DNA from: Archangium gephyra
GTDB taxonomy: Bacteria > Myxococcota > Myxococcia > Myxococcales > Myxococcaceae
Length of the DNA: 64,000 nt
Assembly (NCBI RefSeq): GCF_001027285.1
Contig: NZ_CP011509.1
Coordinates: 112,501 to 176,500, forward strand
Direction of reading: 5' to 3'
The stretch's first letter is position 1. The number at the start of each line of letters is the position of its first letter. Shown piece after piece: positions 8,722 to 17,423 of this stretch. The position numbers and the translations under genes are program-made. The notes beneath the pieces were generated by a model. It was given only the letters and a program-made list of their open reading frames with translations, was not told where the DNA came from and ran no database searches.

Positions 8722-10034
8722 CGCCGCTTCACCTTCATCCTCAAGCCCTCGACCCCCAGCGTGATGAGCGCTCTCGGCTTCACCGCCAACCCGGGCTCCA
8801 ACTCCAGCTCGTAGCGCTGCGCGATCGCCGCCACCAGCAGCTGCGCCTCCATCAGCGCGAAACGGTTGCCGATGCACAGGTGCGTTCCCCCTCCAAAGGG
8901 CAGGTACGCCGGCAGCTGTCTGTCTTCCACTCCCAGGAAGCGCTCGGGCCAGAAGCGCTCGGGCTGCTCGAAGAAGCGTCCGTCCCGGTGGGTCACGTAG
9001 ACGCTGATGACGATCGGCGCGTTCGCCGGAATCGTGTAACCCCCCAGCTCCGTGTCCGTCAGCGGTGCTCGCTCCGCGTACCAGGCCGGCGGGTAGATGC
9101 GCAGCGTCTCCTTCACCACGCTCTCCGTGTACTTGAGCCTCGGCAGGTCTCCTACCGTGGGCGCTCGGCCCTCCAGGACAGTGTCCACCTCCTGCTGCAA
9201 TTTGAGGCGGATGTCCGGGTTGCGCGACAGCAACAGCCACGTCCAGCTCAGCAGGTTCGCCGTCGTCTCGTGCCCCGCGAAGAGCAGCGAGAGCGTCTGC
9301 GCCCCCACCTGCTCGTCCGTCATCCTCGTGCCGTCCTCGTCCCTCGCCAGCAGCAGCATCGAGAGCAGGTCTCCCCGGTCCGTCCCCGTCCCCCGCCGCT
9401 CCTGGATGATGGTGCTCGTGATGCGATTCAGCGCCTCCACCGCTCTCCGGCTTGCTCCCCAGCGCTTCACCGGTACCCACGCCGGTAGCACCGAGTACAG
9501 CGGGTACTCCTTGTTGATCGCCTGCATGATGGACGTGAACGCCTTGCCCACCTGGCTCGCCTGCTCCCCCGTGTCCGCGTCGAACAACGTCTTCGACACG
9601 ATCTCGAACGTCAGCCGCATCATGTCGTGCGAGATGTCCCGCGTCTCCCCATCCCTCCACCCCTCCAGCATCCGCGTCGCGAAGCCCTCCATCACCGCGC
9701 CGTAGCCTTCTATCCGCTTGTGGTGGAAGGCCGGCTGCATCAGCCTCCTCTGCTGCAGATGGTTCTCCCCCTCCTGCGAGAACAGGCCCCTCCCCAGGAA
9801 CGACTCCATCAGGTCCCGAGAGATCGCCGTCCGCACGAAGTTCTGGCTCGTGAGCACCTTGCGGATCAGCTCCGGGTGGTTCACGAAATAGAAGCGCCTG
9901 CGGCCCAGGTGGAAGCTGCTCACGTCCCCGTAGCTTCCCAGCTCCTTGAAGAAGTCGAGCTCGCCCTTCGCCGCCGCCAGGATGTTTCCCAGCAACGCAT
10001 TCCCCTTCGGCCCCGGTGGGTGTTTCGCATTCAT
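8658..10034 (-). CDS. cytochrome P450
   Basis: A 458-aa heme monooxygenase. It has a PPGPKG proline hinge at the N-terminus and no clear membrane anchor. The I-helix oxygen-binding motif is AGHETT, the ExxR motif is KETLR, and the PERF-region motif is FWPERF. The heme-binding loop FGGGTHLCIGNRFA has the thiolate Cys. Length and motifs are complete. The substrate is unknown; neighbours do not form a biosynthetic cluster, although the DUF418/SPFH genes upstream share orientation. No good ribosome binding site precedes the ATG. The Ser/Ala/Pro-rich last ~20 residues read through the convergent ACT gene and may be an extension of a shorter ancestral end. Confidence 0.96.
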   Translation of the reverse strand: MNAKHPPGPKGNALLGNILAAAKGELDFFKELGSYGDVSSFHLGRRRFYFVNHPELIRKVLTSQNFVRTAISRDLMESFLGRGLFSQEGENHLQQRRLMQPAFHHKRIEGYGAVMEGFATRMLEGWRDGETRDISHDMMRLTFEIVSKTLFDADTGEQASQVGKAFTSIMQAINKEYPLYSVLPAWVPVKRWGASRRAVEALNRITSTIIQERRGTGTDRGDLLSMLLLARDEDGTRMTDEQVGAQTLSLLFAGHETTANLLSWTWLLLSRNPDIRLKLQQEVDTVLEGRAPTVGDLPRLKYTESVVKETLRIYPPAWYAERAPLTDTELGGYTIPANAPIVISVYVTHRDGRFFEQPERFWPERFLGVEDRQLPAYLPFGGGTHLCIGNRFALMEAQLLVAAIAQRYELELEPGLAVKPRALITLGVEGLRMKVKRRQPGSASPRASPASSASDSSA

Positions 10035-10097
10035 TGGGCCGAGAGATTAGTTCCCCCAGCCTCCGGACGTCAGTCTGGAAACCCGGGACCTTCGGCA

Positions 10098-10131
10098 CCC
10101 TCACCCCGTCCCTCTCCCGGAGGGCGAGGGG
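10098..10131 (+). repeat. GC-rich interspersed repeat, copy 1
   Basis: Copy of the short element CCCTCACCCCG-TCCCTCTCCC-GGAGGGCGAGGGG, whose halves CCCTCTCC and GGAGGG(C/A)GAGGG can form a hairpin. It lies between the P450 start and the DUF418 stop. Similar short elements occur between genes in many proteobacterial genomes. Here it may terminate the leftward DUF418 transcript. Confidence 0.75.
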
Positions 10132-10133
10132 AT

Positions 10134-11474
10134 TTATCCGTGGGTGGGGTTCTCTGATACCGGATTCGTTACCGGTCTCGGGTCCCCGCTCCTCTTCATC
10201 GGCTGCGCCTTCCCGTACGTCAGCGACCTCCACACCCACTCCACCGGCCCGAATCGGTACCTCGCCAGCCACCAGTGGCTCCACGCCACCTGCACGCAGA
10301 ACAGTCCCATCGTCAGTGCGATCGTCACCGCGGGGCCCGTCTTCCCCATCAGCCCAAACCCCACCCCGCTGTACACCACCATCCCCAGCACCGACTGCGA
10401 CATGTAGTTCGTCACCGCCATCCGCCCCGCAGGCGCCAACACCATCAACCCCCTCCTCCACCTCTCCCGCTGGAAGAGCAACGCCAGGCTCGTCACGTAG
10501 AACGTCGCCAACCCCACCGCCCCCAGCTCCCTCACCGGCACCAGCACCAGCGTCCACGGCGCTTGGAAGTCCAGCAGCTTCTTCCTCATCAGCACGCCCG
10601 CCACCACCGCCACCCCACTCCCCACCAGCCCCACTCCCAGCCCCCAACCCCACAGCCTCTTCAGCGTCGCCCGGTTCTTCTCCACGTCGTGGAAGAGCCC
10701 CTTCCTCCCCGCCCACAGCCCCAGCGTGAAACGCCCCACCGTCGTCCCGATGTGCGTCAGCATCATCGGACTGAAGAACAGCAGGAAGTACGCCTCCGTA
10801 TTGGCTCGCAGCCACTCCAGGTAGCCGCCACCCGACAGGCCCGCGAAGATTCCCGCCCTCGTCTCCGCCATCCCCTTCGCCGCCGCCTTCGCCGCTTCCC
10901 CCGCCGCCGCGTGCGCCTCCGGTCCGTACAGCAGCAGCGTCCCGTACCTCTGCACCACCTGCCCCACCAGCATCGGCGCGAACATCAACACGCCCGCCCA
11001 GATCAGCAGCGTCCGGTCCTTCCGCTCCCGCAGCAGCAGCAGCAACAGCCCCGCCACCGCGTACATGTTCAGCACGTCCCCGTACCAGATGCCAAACAGG
11101 TGCACGAGCCCCAGCAGGTACATCACCCTCAGCCGCCGCGTGTACACCGGCACCACCGACGTGCCCCGCTTCTCCGCCCTCGTCAGCTGCACGCAGAAGC
11201 CCAGCCCGAACAGGAACGAGAAGATGGGCATGAACCTCCCGTTCACGAAGAACTGGAACAGCTCGTTCGCCGCCTGGTTCACCCACGAGGAGTCGGTCTC
11301 CACCTGCACCGCCAGCCGTGGCCTCAACACCCGCCCACTCATCCAGACATAGACGTTCGAGACGAATACCCCTCCCAGCGCGAACCCCCGCAGCACGTCC
11401 AGCACGTCCAGTCGCTCGCCCACCTCCACCGGCCGCGCCTCGGCCACTGCTTCCTCCCCAGGCCGCGCGCTCAT
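10134..11474 (-). CDS. DUF418-family (YeiB-like) multi-pass membrane protein
   Basis: A 446-aa integral membrane protein. It shows LDVLRGFALGGVFVSNV near residues 25-45, a typical YeiB/DUF418 N-terminal signature. Several hydrophobic helices follow and the C-terminal DUF418 block contains YMSQSVLG and AWSHWWLARYRFGPVEWVWRSLTYGK. The biochemical role of the family is not established; transport or membrane acyl-modification has been suggested. The ATG at 11474 lies two bases after the stop of the SPFH gene, so the two are almost certainly cotranscribed and probably translationally coupled. An in-frame extension to 11570 inside the SPFH gene is not credible. Confidence 0.88.
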   Translation of the reverse strand: MSARPGEEAVAEARPVEVGERLDVLDVLRGFALGGVFVSNVYVWMSGRVLRPRLAVQVETDSSWVNQAANELFQFFVNGRFMPIFSFLFGLGFCVQLTRAEKRGTSVVPVYTRRLRVMYLLGLVHLFGIWYGDVLNMYAVAGLLLLLLRERKDRTLLIWAGVLMFAPMLVGQVVQRYGTLLLYGPEAHAAAGEAAKAAAKGMAETRAGIFAGLSGGGYLEWLRANTEAYFLLFFSPMMLTHIGTTVGRFTLGLWAGRKGLFHDVEKNRATLKRLWGWGLGVGLVGSGVAVVAGVLMRKKLLDFQAPWTLVLVPVRELGAVGLATFYVTSLALLFQRERWRRGLMVLAPAGRMAVTNYMSQSVLGMVVYSGVGFGLMGKTGPAVTIALTMGLFCVQVAWSHWWLARYRFGPVEWVWRSLTYGKAQPMKRSGDPRPVTNPVSENPTHG

Positions 11475-11476
11475 CC

Positions 11477-12244
11477 TCAGTTGCTCCCCACCCGCTCCGC
11501 CAGCGCCCGCTCCACTTCCCGCTCCAGCTCCGCCTCCCTCGCCTCCCCCTCCCTCCGCGGCGCCTCCCACGGCGCCTGCACCGTCTCCCGCTGCTGCCTC
11601 ATCTGGCCGCTTGTCTCCAGCGCCAGCCTCGTCGTCCGCTCCGTCAACTTCAGGATTCCCTGCGCATCCACCACGTTCGTCGGATCCAACTGGTCCAGCG
11701 GCGTCTGCTCCAGCCTCCCCAGCGACATCCGCTCCAGCTTGAAGCCCAACAGCTCGTTCCCCACCTCCATCATCACGTGGTCGATGAAGAGGCTCCGGTC
11801 CGCCAGCAGCTCATCGAAGTTGAACGTGCTCGCCGCGTTCGCCAGCGCGCAGGCGAAGCGCTCCTCCAACAACGCCTGCACCTCCTCCGGCCGGTTCGCC
11901 CTCGCACACCCCACCTCCCTCGCCACCCGCAGCACCGCCTCCTCCTCCCGCTCCACCTTCACCAGGAACGTTCCCCTCACGTCCACCCGGATGCCGTCCC
12001 GGCACGACAGCCCCTGCTTCCCCCTCCGCTCCACCACCACCTTGCGCACCGACAGGTCCAACACCTCTCCCCGCTGCACCATCGGCAGCACCAGCCCGCT
12101 CCCGAAGCGCACCCGTGTCGCCCCCCCTCCCTTCTCGATGAGCAGCGCCTCTCCCGGGCCCACCCGGCGATAGCTCGTCAGCAACACCCCGGCACTCACC
12201 AGGCAGGCGGCGGCGGCTCCAGCAATCGCTAGCAGGATGGGCAT
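11477..12244 (-). CDS. SPFH/band-7 domain membrane protein
   Basis: A 255-aa protein with an N-terminal membrane helix (residues ~2-24) followed by an SPFH-type domain: VGPGEALLIEKGG, VLDLSVRKVVVERRGKQGLSCRDG, and later VREVG- and FNFDELLADRS-like helices. SPFH proteins (flotillin, prohibitin, HflK families) oligomerise on membranes and scaffold microdomains. The C-terminus is charged and helical, as in flotillin-like members. ATG at 12244 is used here; a GTG two codons upstream (12250) has a better spaced GGAG and could be the real start. It is the first gene of a two-gene unit with DUF418. Confidence 0.8.
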   Translation of the reverse strand: MPILLAIAGAAAACLVSAGVLLTSYRRVGPGEALLIEKGGGATRVRFGSGLVLPMVQRGEVLDLSVRKVVVERRGKQGLSCRDGIRVDVRGTFLVKVEREEEAVLRVAREVGCARANRPEEVQALLEERFACALANAASTFNFDELLADRSLFIDHVMMEVGNELLGFKLERMSLGRLEQTPLDQLDPTNVVDAQGILKLTERTTRLALETSGQMRQQRETVQAPWEAPRREGEAREAELEREVERALAERVGSN

Positions 12245-12352
12245 CTCCACGTTGGGTTGGCTCCAGGCAGGGGGGTCGAGACTCCAACACGCCCCACGCC
12301 TCCCACGCCAGGGCCATCCTCCCCCCCGCCCCCCTGGTGTAGCCTCTTCACC

Positions 12353-13420
12353 ATGCGTCCTATCGACATCTGCACCGCGGTCCTGGTCACCACCGGCAAC
12401 CGCGCCCTGCGTGAGCCAGCCAAGACCCGCTGGGATGCCGTCGAGGAGCTCCTCGGCCTCCGCCTCCGCCCCCACAGCCCCTTCGACTCCCGCGTCACCT
12501 TCGTCGACGTCGGCGGCGAGCACGTGTCCTTCGAGGAATGGCTGGAGAACCGCCCCGCTCCCTCCGCCCGCCTCTGGCTCGCCCCCTTCCCCCAGGAGCC
12601 CTCCGACTCCAGCCTCCAGGGCCTCCCCGAAGAGGTCCGCGAGGCCATCGACAGCGGCGGCCTCGGCTTCCTCGTCTACTCGGATGGCCAGCGCGTCGAG
12701 CGCTTCGTCCCCCGTGAGCTCCAGCCTCGCACCTACGAGCTCTCCGGCCCCCAGCTCCATGCCTTCATCCTGGGCCGCCGCGACCCCTCCGCCCTCTTCG
12801 AGCTCCTCGCCTCCCAGCTCGGCGTCGCCCCCGAGGCGCTGGAAGGCCACCTCGCCACCCTCTCGCCCGATGACCTCCAGGACGTCATCCCCCTCTTCAT
12901 GTCCGCCGGCTCCAACCAGGAGTACGCCTCCTCCGGTGACGAAGGGCCCGACTCCACCGACTCCATCACCTGGAACGCCTTCTTCTCCCCCTCCCCCGCC
13001 TCCTCCAGCCTCTCCTTCGAGTTCCTCTACGCCGGGCCCGGCTCCGAGTCCGACCTCGAGCACGACCTCGACGCCGCTCGCGCCGAGCTCGCCGCCACCC
13101 TCGAGGCCGTCCGGGAGTTCGCCCACGCCCACTCGCTCCGCTCCTGGGAGAAGCACTTCCGCCGCGCCCTGCTCCGCCTCTCCCTCGAGCCCCAGCCCCT
13201 CGAGGACCTCGTCGAGCTGCTGCTCCTCAACGCGCTCCCCACCCCCGCCATCCAGCTCGCCCTCTGCGCCGCCGCCTCCGATGTCTTCGGCGGCATGGGC
13301 TCCTGGAATGACATGTCCTTCGAGGACCAGGACGGCGAGCGCTATCTCGCCCTCTCCGACCGGCTCTTCTCCTCCACCCGGACCGCCCTGCGCACCAGCC
13401 TCAACCGCTCCGCGCTGTGA
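12353..13420 (+). CDS. conserved hypothetical protein, 355 aa
   Basis: Not recognised. The protein is soluble and acidic with no signal peptide or membrane helix. The N-terminus MRPIDICTAVLVTTGNR is a beta strand-like segment. Residues ~150-290 are rich in Asp, Glu and Ser and helical, with EALEGHLATLSPDDLQDVIP. The C-terminal ~100 residues are predicted helical. It is divergent from the SPFH gene (109-bp gap) and convergent with peptide deformylase, so it appears monocistronic. Codon use is typical of the window, which supports a real gene. Confidence 0.7.
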   Translation: MRPIDICTAVLVTTGNRALREPAKTRWDAVEELLGLRLRPHSPFDSRVTFVDVGGEHVSFEEWLENRPAPSARLWLAPFPQEPSDSSLQGLPEEVREAIDSGGLGFLVYSDGQRVERFVPRELQPRTYELSGPQLHAFILGRRDPSALFELLASQLGVAPEALEGHLATLSPDDLQDVIPLFMSAGSNQEYASSGDEGPDSTDSITWNAFFSPSPASSSLSFEFLYAGPGSESDLEHDLDAARAELAATLEAVREFAHAHSLRSWEKHFRRALLRLSLEPQPLEDLVELLLLNALPTPAIQLALCAAASDVFGGMGSWNDMSFEDQDGERYLALSDRLFSSTRTALRTSLNRSAL

Positions 13421-13439
13421 GCACGCAGGGGAGTCCGGG

Positions 13440-13469
13440 GGGCCTCGAGTGGGGTTCAGCTCGAGGCCC
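13440..13469. terminator. bidirectional hairpin terminator
   Basis: Perfect 10-bp stem GGGCCTCGAG / CTCGAGGCCC with a 10-base loop, placed 20 bp after the stop of the rightward 355-aa gene. The leftward peptide deformylase gene ends beyond it at 13548. It has no U-tract, so Rho-independent termination is not certain. Position between convergent genes supports a terminator role. Confidence 0.65.
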
Positions 13470-13474
13470 GGATA

Positions 13475-13508
13475 CCCTCACCCCGACCCTCTCCCGGAGG
13501 GCGAGGGA
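13475..13508 (+). repeat. GC-rich interspersed repeat, copy 2
   Basis: Same element as at 10098, here preceded by GGATA as in copy 3. It sits directly after the terminator hairpin, between two convergent genes. Confidence 0.75.
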
Positions 13509-13547
13509 GTGGGTCCGCGGGTCTGGGTCAGTGGGCCTCGGCTGGCG

Positions 13548-14066
13548 CTACTCCTTCTTCTCGTCCTTGCGCCGGCTCAGGGCCTTCTGCAGCTTCTTCA
13601 TCTTCTCCAGGATGAGGCTCCGCTTCAGGTTCGACAGGTGCTCCACGAAGACGTGACCATCCAGGTGGTCGATCTCGTGCTGCAGCACGTGCGCCAGCCT
13701 CCCCTCCGCCTCCAGCTCGTGCCACTCCCCCGCCCGGTCCTGGTACTTCACCTTCACCTTGTGGAACCGCGGCGTCTTCTCGTACTGGTCCGGCACCGAC
13801 AGGCACCCCTCCTCCAGCGTCACCGGCCCCGATTTCTCCAGAATCTGCGGGTTGATGATCTCGAAGAACGTCCCGTCCTCCCTCCCCACCCACGAGCACC
13901 GCTGCGATACCCCGATCTGGTTCGCCGCAATCCCTATCCCCTCCGCCTCCTTCATCGACGCGTACATCTCGTCCAGCAGCTTCGTGAGGTGCTCGCCAAA
14001 GTCCGTCACCGGCTTCGTCGGCGTGTTGAGGACCTTGTTCGGCCAGATGACGATGTCCCGTGCCAT
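13548..14066 (-). CDS. def: peptide deformylase
   Basis: Removes the formyl group from the N-terminal Met of nascent proteins; metal-dependent and cytoplasmic. At 172 aa all three family motifs are present: GIGIAANQIG (motif I), EGCLSVP with the metal-binding Cys (motif II) and QHEIDHLDG with the two His ligands and catalytic Glu (motif III). The ATG at 14066 with upstream GAGAAGAG gives MARDIVIWP. A longer frame to 14120 is disfavoured. The Lys/Arg/Glu-rich C-terminal helix (LSRRKDEKKE) is common in such proteins. The usual partner fmt is not adjacent. Confidence 0.97.
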   Translation of the reverse strand: MARDIVIWPNKVLNTPTKPVTDFGEHLTKLLDEMYASMKEAEGIGIAANQIGVSQRCSWVGREDGTFFEIINPQILEKSGPVTLEEGCLSVPDQYEKTPRFHKVKVKYQDRAGEWHELEAEGRLAHVLQHEIDHLDGHVFVEHLSNLKRSLILEKMKKLQKALSRRKDEKKE

Positions 14067-14211
14067 TCGGTGTCTCTTCTCCCTGCTCGAGCGCGTGAAA
14101 CGCCCTTCTACACCGGGCACGCCCGCTCGCCAGCCCCGAGTGTCACCCGCCTGTCTCCACCCCGACTCCCCACCCCGAGCGCCGCGGGTGCGTGTCTGCT
14201 ACACCCCCCGT

Positions 14212-14694
14212 ATGCACCCCAACGCCCAGCTCCTCACCGACTTCTACGCCGCCTTCGCCCGCCGCGACGGCGACGCCATGGCCTCCGCCTACCACCCGGA
14301 CGCCGAGTTCTCCGACCCCGCCTTCCCCGGCCTGCGCGGCCCCCGCGTCACCTCCATGTGGCGCATGCTCTGCGAGCGCGGCACCGACCTCGAGCTCACC
14401 CTCGTCGACGCCCAGGCCGATGACCGCTCCGGCCGCGCCCGCTGGGAGGCCCGCTACACCTTCAGCATGTCCGGCAAGAAGGTCCTCAACCGCGTCTCCT
14501 CCGAGTTCGAGTTCAAGGACGGGAAGATCCTCCGGCAGACGGACCGCTTCCCCTTCTGGACCTGGGCCCGCCAGGCCATCGGCCCCGCCGGCCTCCTGCT
14601 CGGCTGGACTCCCTTCCTGCGCAACAAGGTCCAGGCCCAGGCCCGCCGCTCCCTCGACAAATACATGGAAGAGCGCGGAATCAAGGGAGCGTAA
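14212..14694 (+). CDS. SnoaL/NTF2-like fold protein
   Basis: A 160-aa protein. The start MHPNAQLLTDFYAAFARRDGD followed by AYHPDAEFSDPAFPGLRG is the classic opening of the SnoaL-like polyketide-cyclase/NTF2 superfamily (helix, then the pocket-forming strand). The core continues with RARWEARYTFSMSGKKVLNRV and DGKILRQTDRFPFWTWARQA. Members bind small hydrophobic ligands or act as isomerases, cyclases or dehydratases; this one cannot be assigned a substrate. It is a single gene with its own spacer on each side. No strong ribosome binding site is seen. Confidence 0.82.
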   Translation: MHPNAQLLTDFYAAFARRDGDAMASAYHPDAEFSDPAFPGLRGPRVTSMWRMLCERGTDLELTLVDAQADDRSGRARWEARYTFSMSGKKVLNRVSSEFEFKDGKILRQTDRFPFWTWARQAIGPAGLLLGWTPFLRNKVQAQARRSLDKYMEERGIKGA

Positions 14695-15217
14695 GGCTTT
14701 CCCTCAATTCCTCTCATCTTCCTTCCAGAGCCCTACAAGTCTTCCGTCCCGGCAGAACAACGGAAGAGCCCCACACCGGGCGCCCGCCGCGCGCAGCGGG
14801 CCCCGGAGCACCGGTCAGACGCCACCCACCAGGGTCGCTCCCCACCCCTCCCGCGCGGCGTTTCCCCTCTGGGAAACCCTCCTCTCCCCCTCCGTCCGCC
14901 ATCGTCCCACAGACCGTCCAGCCGCACGCCCCGCGCACGGAAAGATGTATCAACGCCACACTTCCGCGGCCTTCAATGACGAACATCAATGCAAGATTTC
15001 AGCAGCAACATTCCATTTGTATTTGCCGCTGAGAATTTGTATTGCTTTACCTGCGTGAGTTCACGCGGGCCGGGTGTGGATGGCGAAGGGAAAGATTTCC
15101 GCTCTGGATGCAGGCATCCCAGATGCAAGGAAATGAAGCCTTCGAGAGATTCACTCCGGCGCCGTCACATCAACGGTCTCGTGAAGGAGCACTCCACAGA
15201 GAGTGCGGGAGGGCATC
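14695..15217. other. 523-bp spacer with a low-GC block
   Basis: No gene is supported. A weak hairpin of arms CTTCCGT and ACGGAAG lies at 14741-14767 after the SnoaL-like gene and may terminate it. From about 14940 to 15080 the sequence is clearly AT-richer than its surroundings (several ATTTGTATT runs), suggesting a promoter region for the redox-enzyme gene. An inverted repeat, CTGGATGC-AG-GCATCCCAG, is at 15104-15122. No small ORF with a good ribosome binding site was found. Confidence 0.5.
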
Positions 15218-15952
15218 ATGAGGGCAGTGCTGAACCACATCGCCGAGCGTCAGAACCGTTTCGCCGAGCACCACGTCTTCGACGGACTGCAGCAGGACGG
15301 GCCCCTGGAGCAGGTGCTGGCGTTCGCCCCGCGGCTGGCCTTCTGGGTGATGAGCTTCCAGGACGTGCTGCGGCTCAACGCCCAGCGGATGCAGGACCCG
15401 GAGCTGGCCATGCTCATGCTGCGCCACCGCCAGGAGGAGCGCGGGCACGACCACTGGTTCTTCGAGGACGCCGCCCAGCTGATGGGCCGCCCCTTCAACC
15501 TCACCGAGCCCTGGGGCCGCCCCCATGAGGCCACGCGCGACGCCAGCTACGCCATCCTCGCCGAGGCCATGCGTCCGCTGGATGACAGGCTGCGCATCGT
15601 CCTGGTGCTGACGCTGGAGTCCACCAGCCACGCCTTCTTCTCGCGCACCGCCAACCTGCCGCAGACGCTCAGCCAGGGCACGCGCCTCAAGTACTTCTCC
15701 AACCACCACATGGAGGCCGAGGAGCAGCACGAGGTGTTCGAGGAGCAGATGGAGTCGATGCTGCTGGGCATGGAGCTCAGCCCGGAGCTGCGCGCCGAGG
15801 CCATCGCGCTGGTGGACCGCGTGTATGCGGCCTTCCACTCCATGTTCGATGGGTTCCAGGCCGAAGCTCAGCGTCCCGCGGTCAAGCCCGAGTGGCGTCC
15901 GCAGCCCGCTGTCACCGCCAAGCCGGCCCTGGTGGCCAGCCCCGCTCGCTGA
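15218..15952 (+). CDS. iron-containing redox enzyme (heme-oxygenase-like fold)
   Basis: A 244-aa all-helical protein. HRQEERGHDHWFFED (near residues 74-88) supplies the E and H residues typical of the heme-oxygenase-like diiron/TenA superfamily. A second helix with YFSNHHMEAEEQHEVFEEQM (near 162-181) supplies the further His/Glu ligands. This layout matches the iron-containing redox enzyme family, whose members act as non-heme diiron oxygenases or desaturases on amino or fatty acids. ATG at 15218 has GGGAGGG six bases upstream; an in-frame start five codons earlier is less likely. The last ~30 residues are Pro/Ala-rich. The substrate is unknown. Confidence 0.8.
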   Translation: MRAVLNHIAERQNRFAEHHVFDGLQQDGPLEQVLAFAPRLAFWVMSFQDVLRLNAQRMQDPELAMLMLRHRQEERGHDHWFFEDAAQLMGRPFNLTEPWGRPHEATRDASYAILAEAMRPLDDRLRIVLVLTLESTSHAFFSRTANLPQTLSQGTRLKYFSNHHMEAEEQHEVFEEQMESMLLGMELSPELRAEAIALVDRVYAAFHSMFDGFQAEAQRPAVKPEWRPQPAVTAKPALVASPAR

Positions 15953-16055
15953 GCGCTCGCGGTTCCTGCTGTACGTCGTCCGGGTGTGAGCCTTCCCCAC
16001 CCTTCGGTGCTTCAACGGCCGCTGGCGGCACGTCCCGCCCGGCCTCCCGGGGGTC

Positions 16056-16580
16056 CTACGGGGCCTCGACGGTGTTGAAGAACGACTTGATGACCTCCTT
16101 GCCCTTCACCTCCCACAGGATGACCTGGCCCTGGCGGATGAAGTAGCTGTCCCCGGCCTTGTACTTGTGGGTGTTGCCCGCCTCGTCCGTCAGCGTGACC
16201 TCGCCCTCGAGGATGGTGGCGTGCTCGGTGAAGGGGAAGTGGATGCGGATCTTGCCCTTCGTCGCCTTGAAGAGGCCCGCGGCCACGGGGCCCCGGGCGT
16301 AGTCGATGCGGGCGAAAATCTGGGGGTTGCCCTCGAGCACCTCGCCACCGAGGTTCTCCGGCGCGCCCAGGTTCACGAAGCCGTCGTCGCTCACCTTGCC
16401 CTTGGGCGAGTAGACGATCATCGCCTTGGGGCGGGCCGTCTCGGCCTCGAGCGCCGCCGCCGAGCTCGCCAGCTCCGCCGTGCCACCCTGGGGAAGCTCG
16501 CCACCGCAAGCGGTCAGGAGACCCGCGAGAGCGACAACGCCAAGGCCCAGCATGCGGTTGAGGCGAACGCGACGGAACAT
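16056..16580 (-). CDS. cupin-domain lipoprotein
   Basis: A 174-aa protein. A signal peptide with lipobox LLTAC (Cys near residue 25) predicts a lipid-anchored envelope protein. Residues ~90-170 form a single cupin barrel: HFPFTEHATILEGEVTLTDEAGN, then YKAGDSYFIRQGQVILWEVKG. This resembles the Cupin_3 type found in ureidoglycine aminohydrolase-like proteins. ATG at 16580 follows GGGAG; a frame to 16607 is disfavoured. A lipid-anchored cupin is less common than a cytoplasmic one. The ligand is unknown. Confidence 0.82.
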   Translation of the reverse strand: MFRRVRLNRMLGLGVVALAGLLTACGGELPQGGTAELASSAAALEAETARPKAMIVYSPKGKVSDDGFVNLGAPENLGGEVLEGNPQIFARIDYARGPVAAGLFKATKGKIRIHFPFTEHATILEGEVTLTDEAGNTHKYKAGDSYFIRQGQVILWEVKGKEVIKSFFNTVEAP

Positions 16581-16706
16581 GAGCACTCCCGGTTTCGTTG
16601 TTCGCAAAGATTTATGCCACCCCCTGAATCCAATGTCTATGCAAATTCAGCGTGGGACGCGAAAAACAAACCGGAAGTCTCTTTTCTGGGTGTTCTCCTC
16701 AGCGCT

Positions 16707-16743
16707 GTCTGTCTACCATTGGCTCCGTCTGTCTACCATTGGC
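16707..16743. repeat. two 17-bp direct repeats at 20-bp period
   Basis: GTCTGTCTACCATTGGC is perfectly repeated at 16707-16723 and 16727-16743, with a degenerate third half (CTGACCTACC) beginning near 16748. The 20-bp period is about two helical turns. The repeats lie 127-163 bp upstream of the leftward cupin lipoprotein and 24 bp past the end of the 16767-17306 gene. They could be an activator or repressor binding array. Confidence 0.7.
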
Positions 16744-16766
16744 CCGCCTGACCTACCGAGTCCGGT

Positions 16767-17306
16767 TCACCATTTGAGGTGATAGGTGCAGGAGCGGCCC
16801 CCCTTGCCCCGGCAACCGGCGGGGTCGTGGTCGATGCGCAGGCGGATGGAGCCCTTGGGCTGGAAGCGGTCGTAGAGGGCCTCCATGATTCCCTGGTCGA
16901 ACTCGCAGGGGTACGGGTTGTCGGCCACCATGCGGGCGGAGCGCTCGGCCTCGGGGAAGTAGCGGTAGCTGCCGATGTCCCCCTTGCCGCGGTGGTTCAT
17001 CCGGTAGGCCACGTCCAGCGAGTTGAGCGCCGAGCCGAACGAGTCGATTCCCGGAGGGAAGACGGCACTCTTGGGCACCGCCCGGCCAATGGCCCGCGTG
17101 GTGTTGGGCCCCACCTGCTTGAGGATGTCATCGAAGCTGTCGAGGACGCTGGCCATCGGGTACCACTTCTCTGGATCCAACGGCTCGATGCCATGGGAGG
17201 CCAGCACCCGCTGCGCCTTGAGCTTGAGGAACTCCATGGCGTTGATCAGCGCCTGTACGCTCTTCCCGTACACCTCGACATGGCCTGCGGATGCGTTGCG
17301 CGTCAT
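16767..17306 (-). CDS. conserved hypothetical protein, 179 aa (possible V4R/NO-sensing-like fold)
   Basis: Not firmly recognised. It starts MTRNASAGHVEVYGKSVQAL with AAGGAG six bases before the ATG at 17306; the GTG at 17312 is rejected because it touches the ribosome binding site. It is a soluble mixed alpha/beta protein. The ending, DHDPAGCRGKGGRSCTYHLKW, with a Cys-rich turn before a final strand, recalls small-molecule-binding V4R/heme-NO-associated domains, and by general shape the TIGR02265 proteins further right. This resemblance is weak. It reads toward the cupin lipoprotein but 186 bp separates them. Confidence 0.65.
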   Translation of the reverse strand: MTRNASAGHVEVYGKSVQALINAMEFLKLKAQRVLASHGIEPLDPEKWYPMASVLDSFDDILKQVGPNTTRAIGRAVPKSAVFPPGIDSFGSALNSLDVAYRMNHRGKGDIGSYRYFPEAERSARMVADNPYPCEFDQGIMEALYDRFQPKGSIRLRIDHDPAGCRGKGGRSCTYHLKW

Positions 17307-17423
17307 GACCACTCCTTAAGTTGGCTCTCGCGTGCATTACCCAAACACGAGGCAGACCGATTCTCCCTCAAGCGCACGCCCACCGCGAGACGGCTCGGCG
17401 CTTGATTTGAGAATTCCACTGCA

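Noticed and set aside
8281..11286. A 1001-residue Gly/Glu/Arg-rich minus-strand frame
   Set aside because: It overlaps the P450 and DUF418 genes in another frame and shows only the composition bias of a shadow frame.
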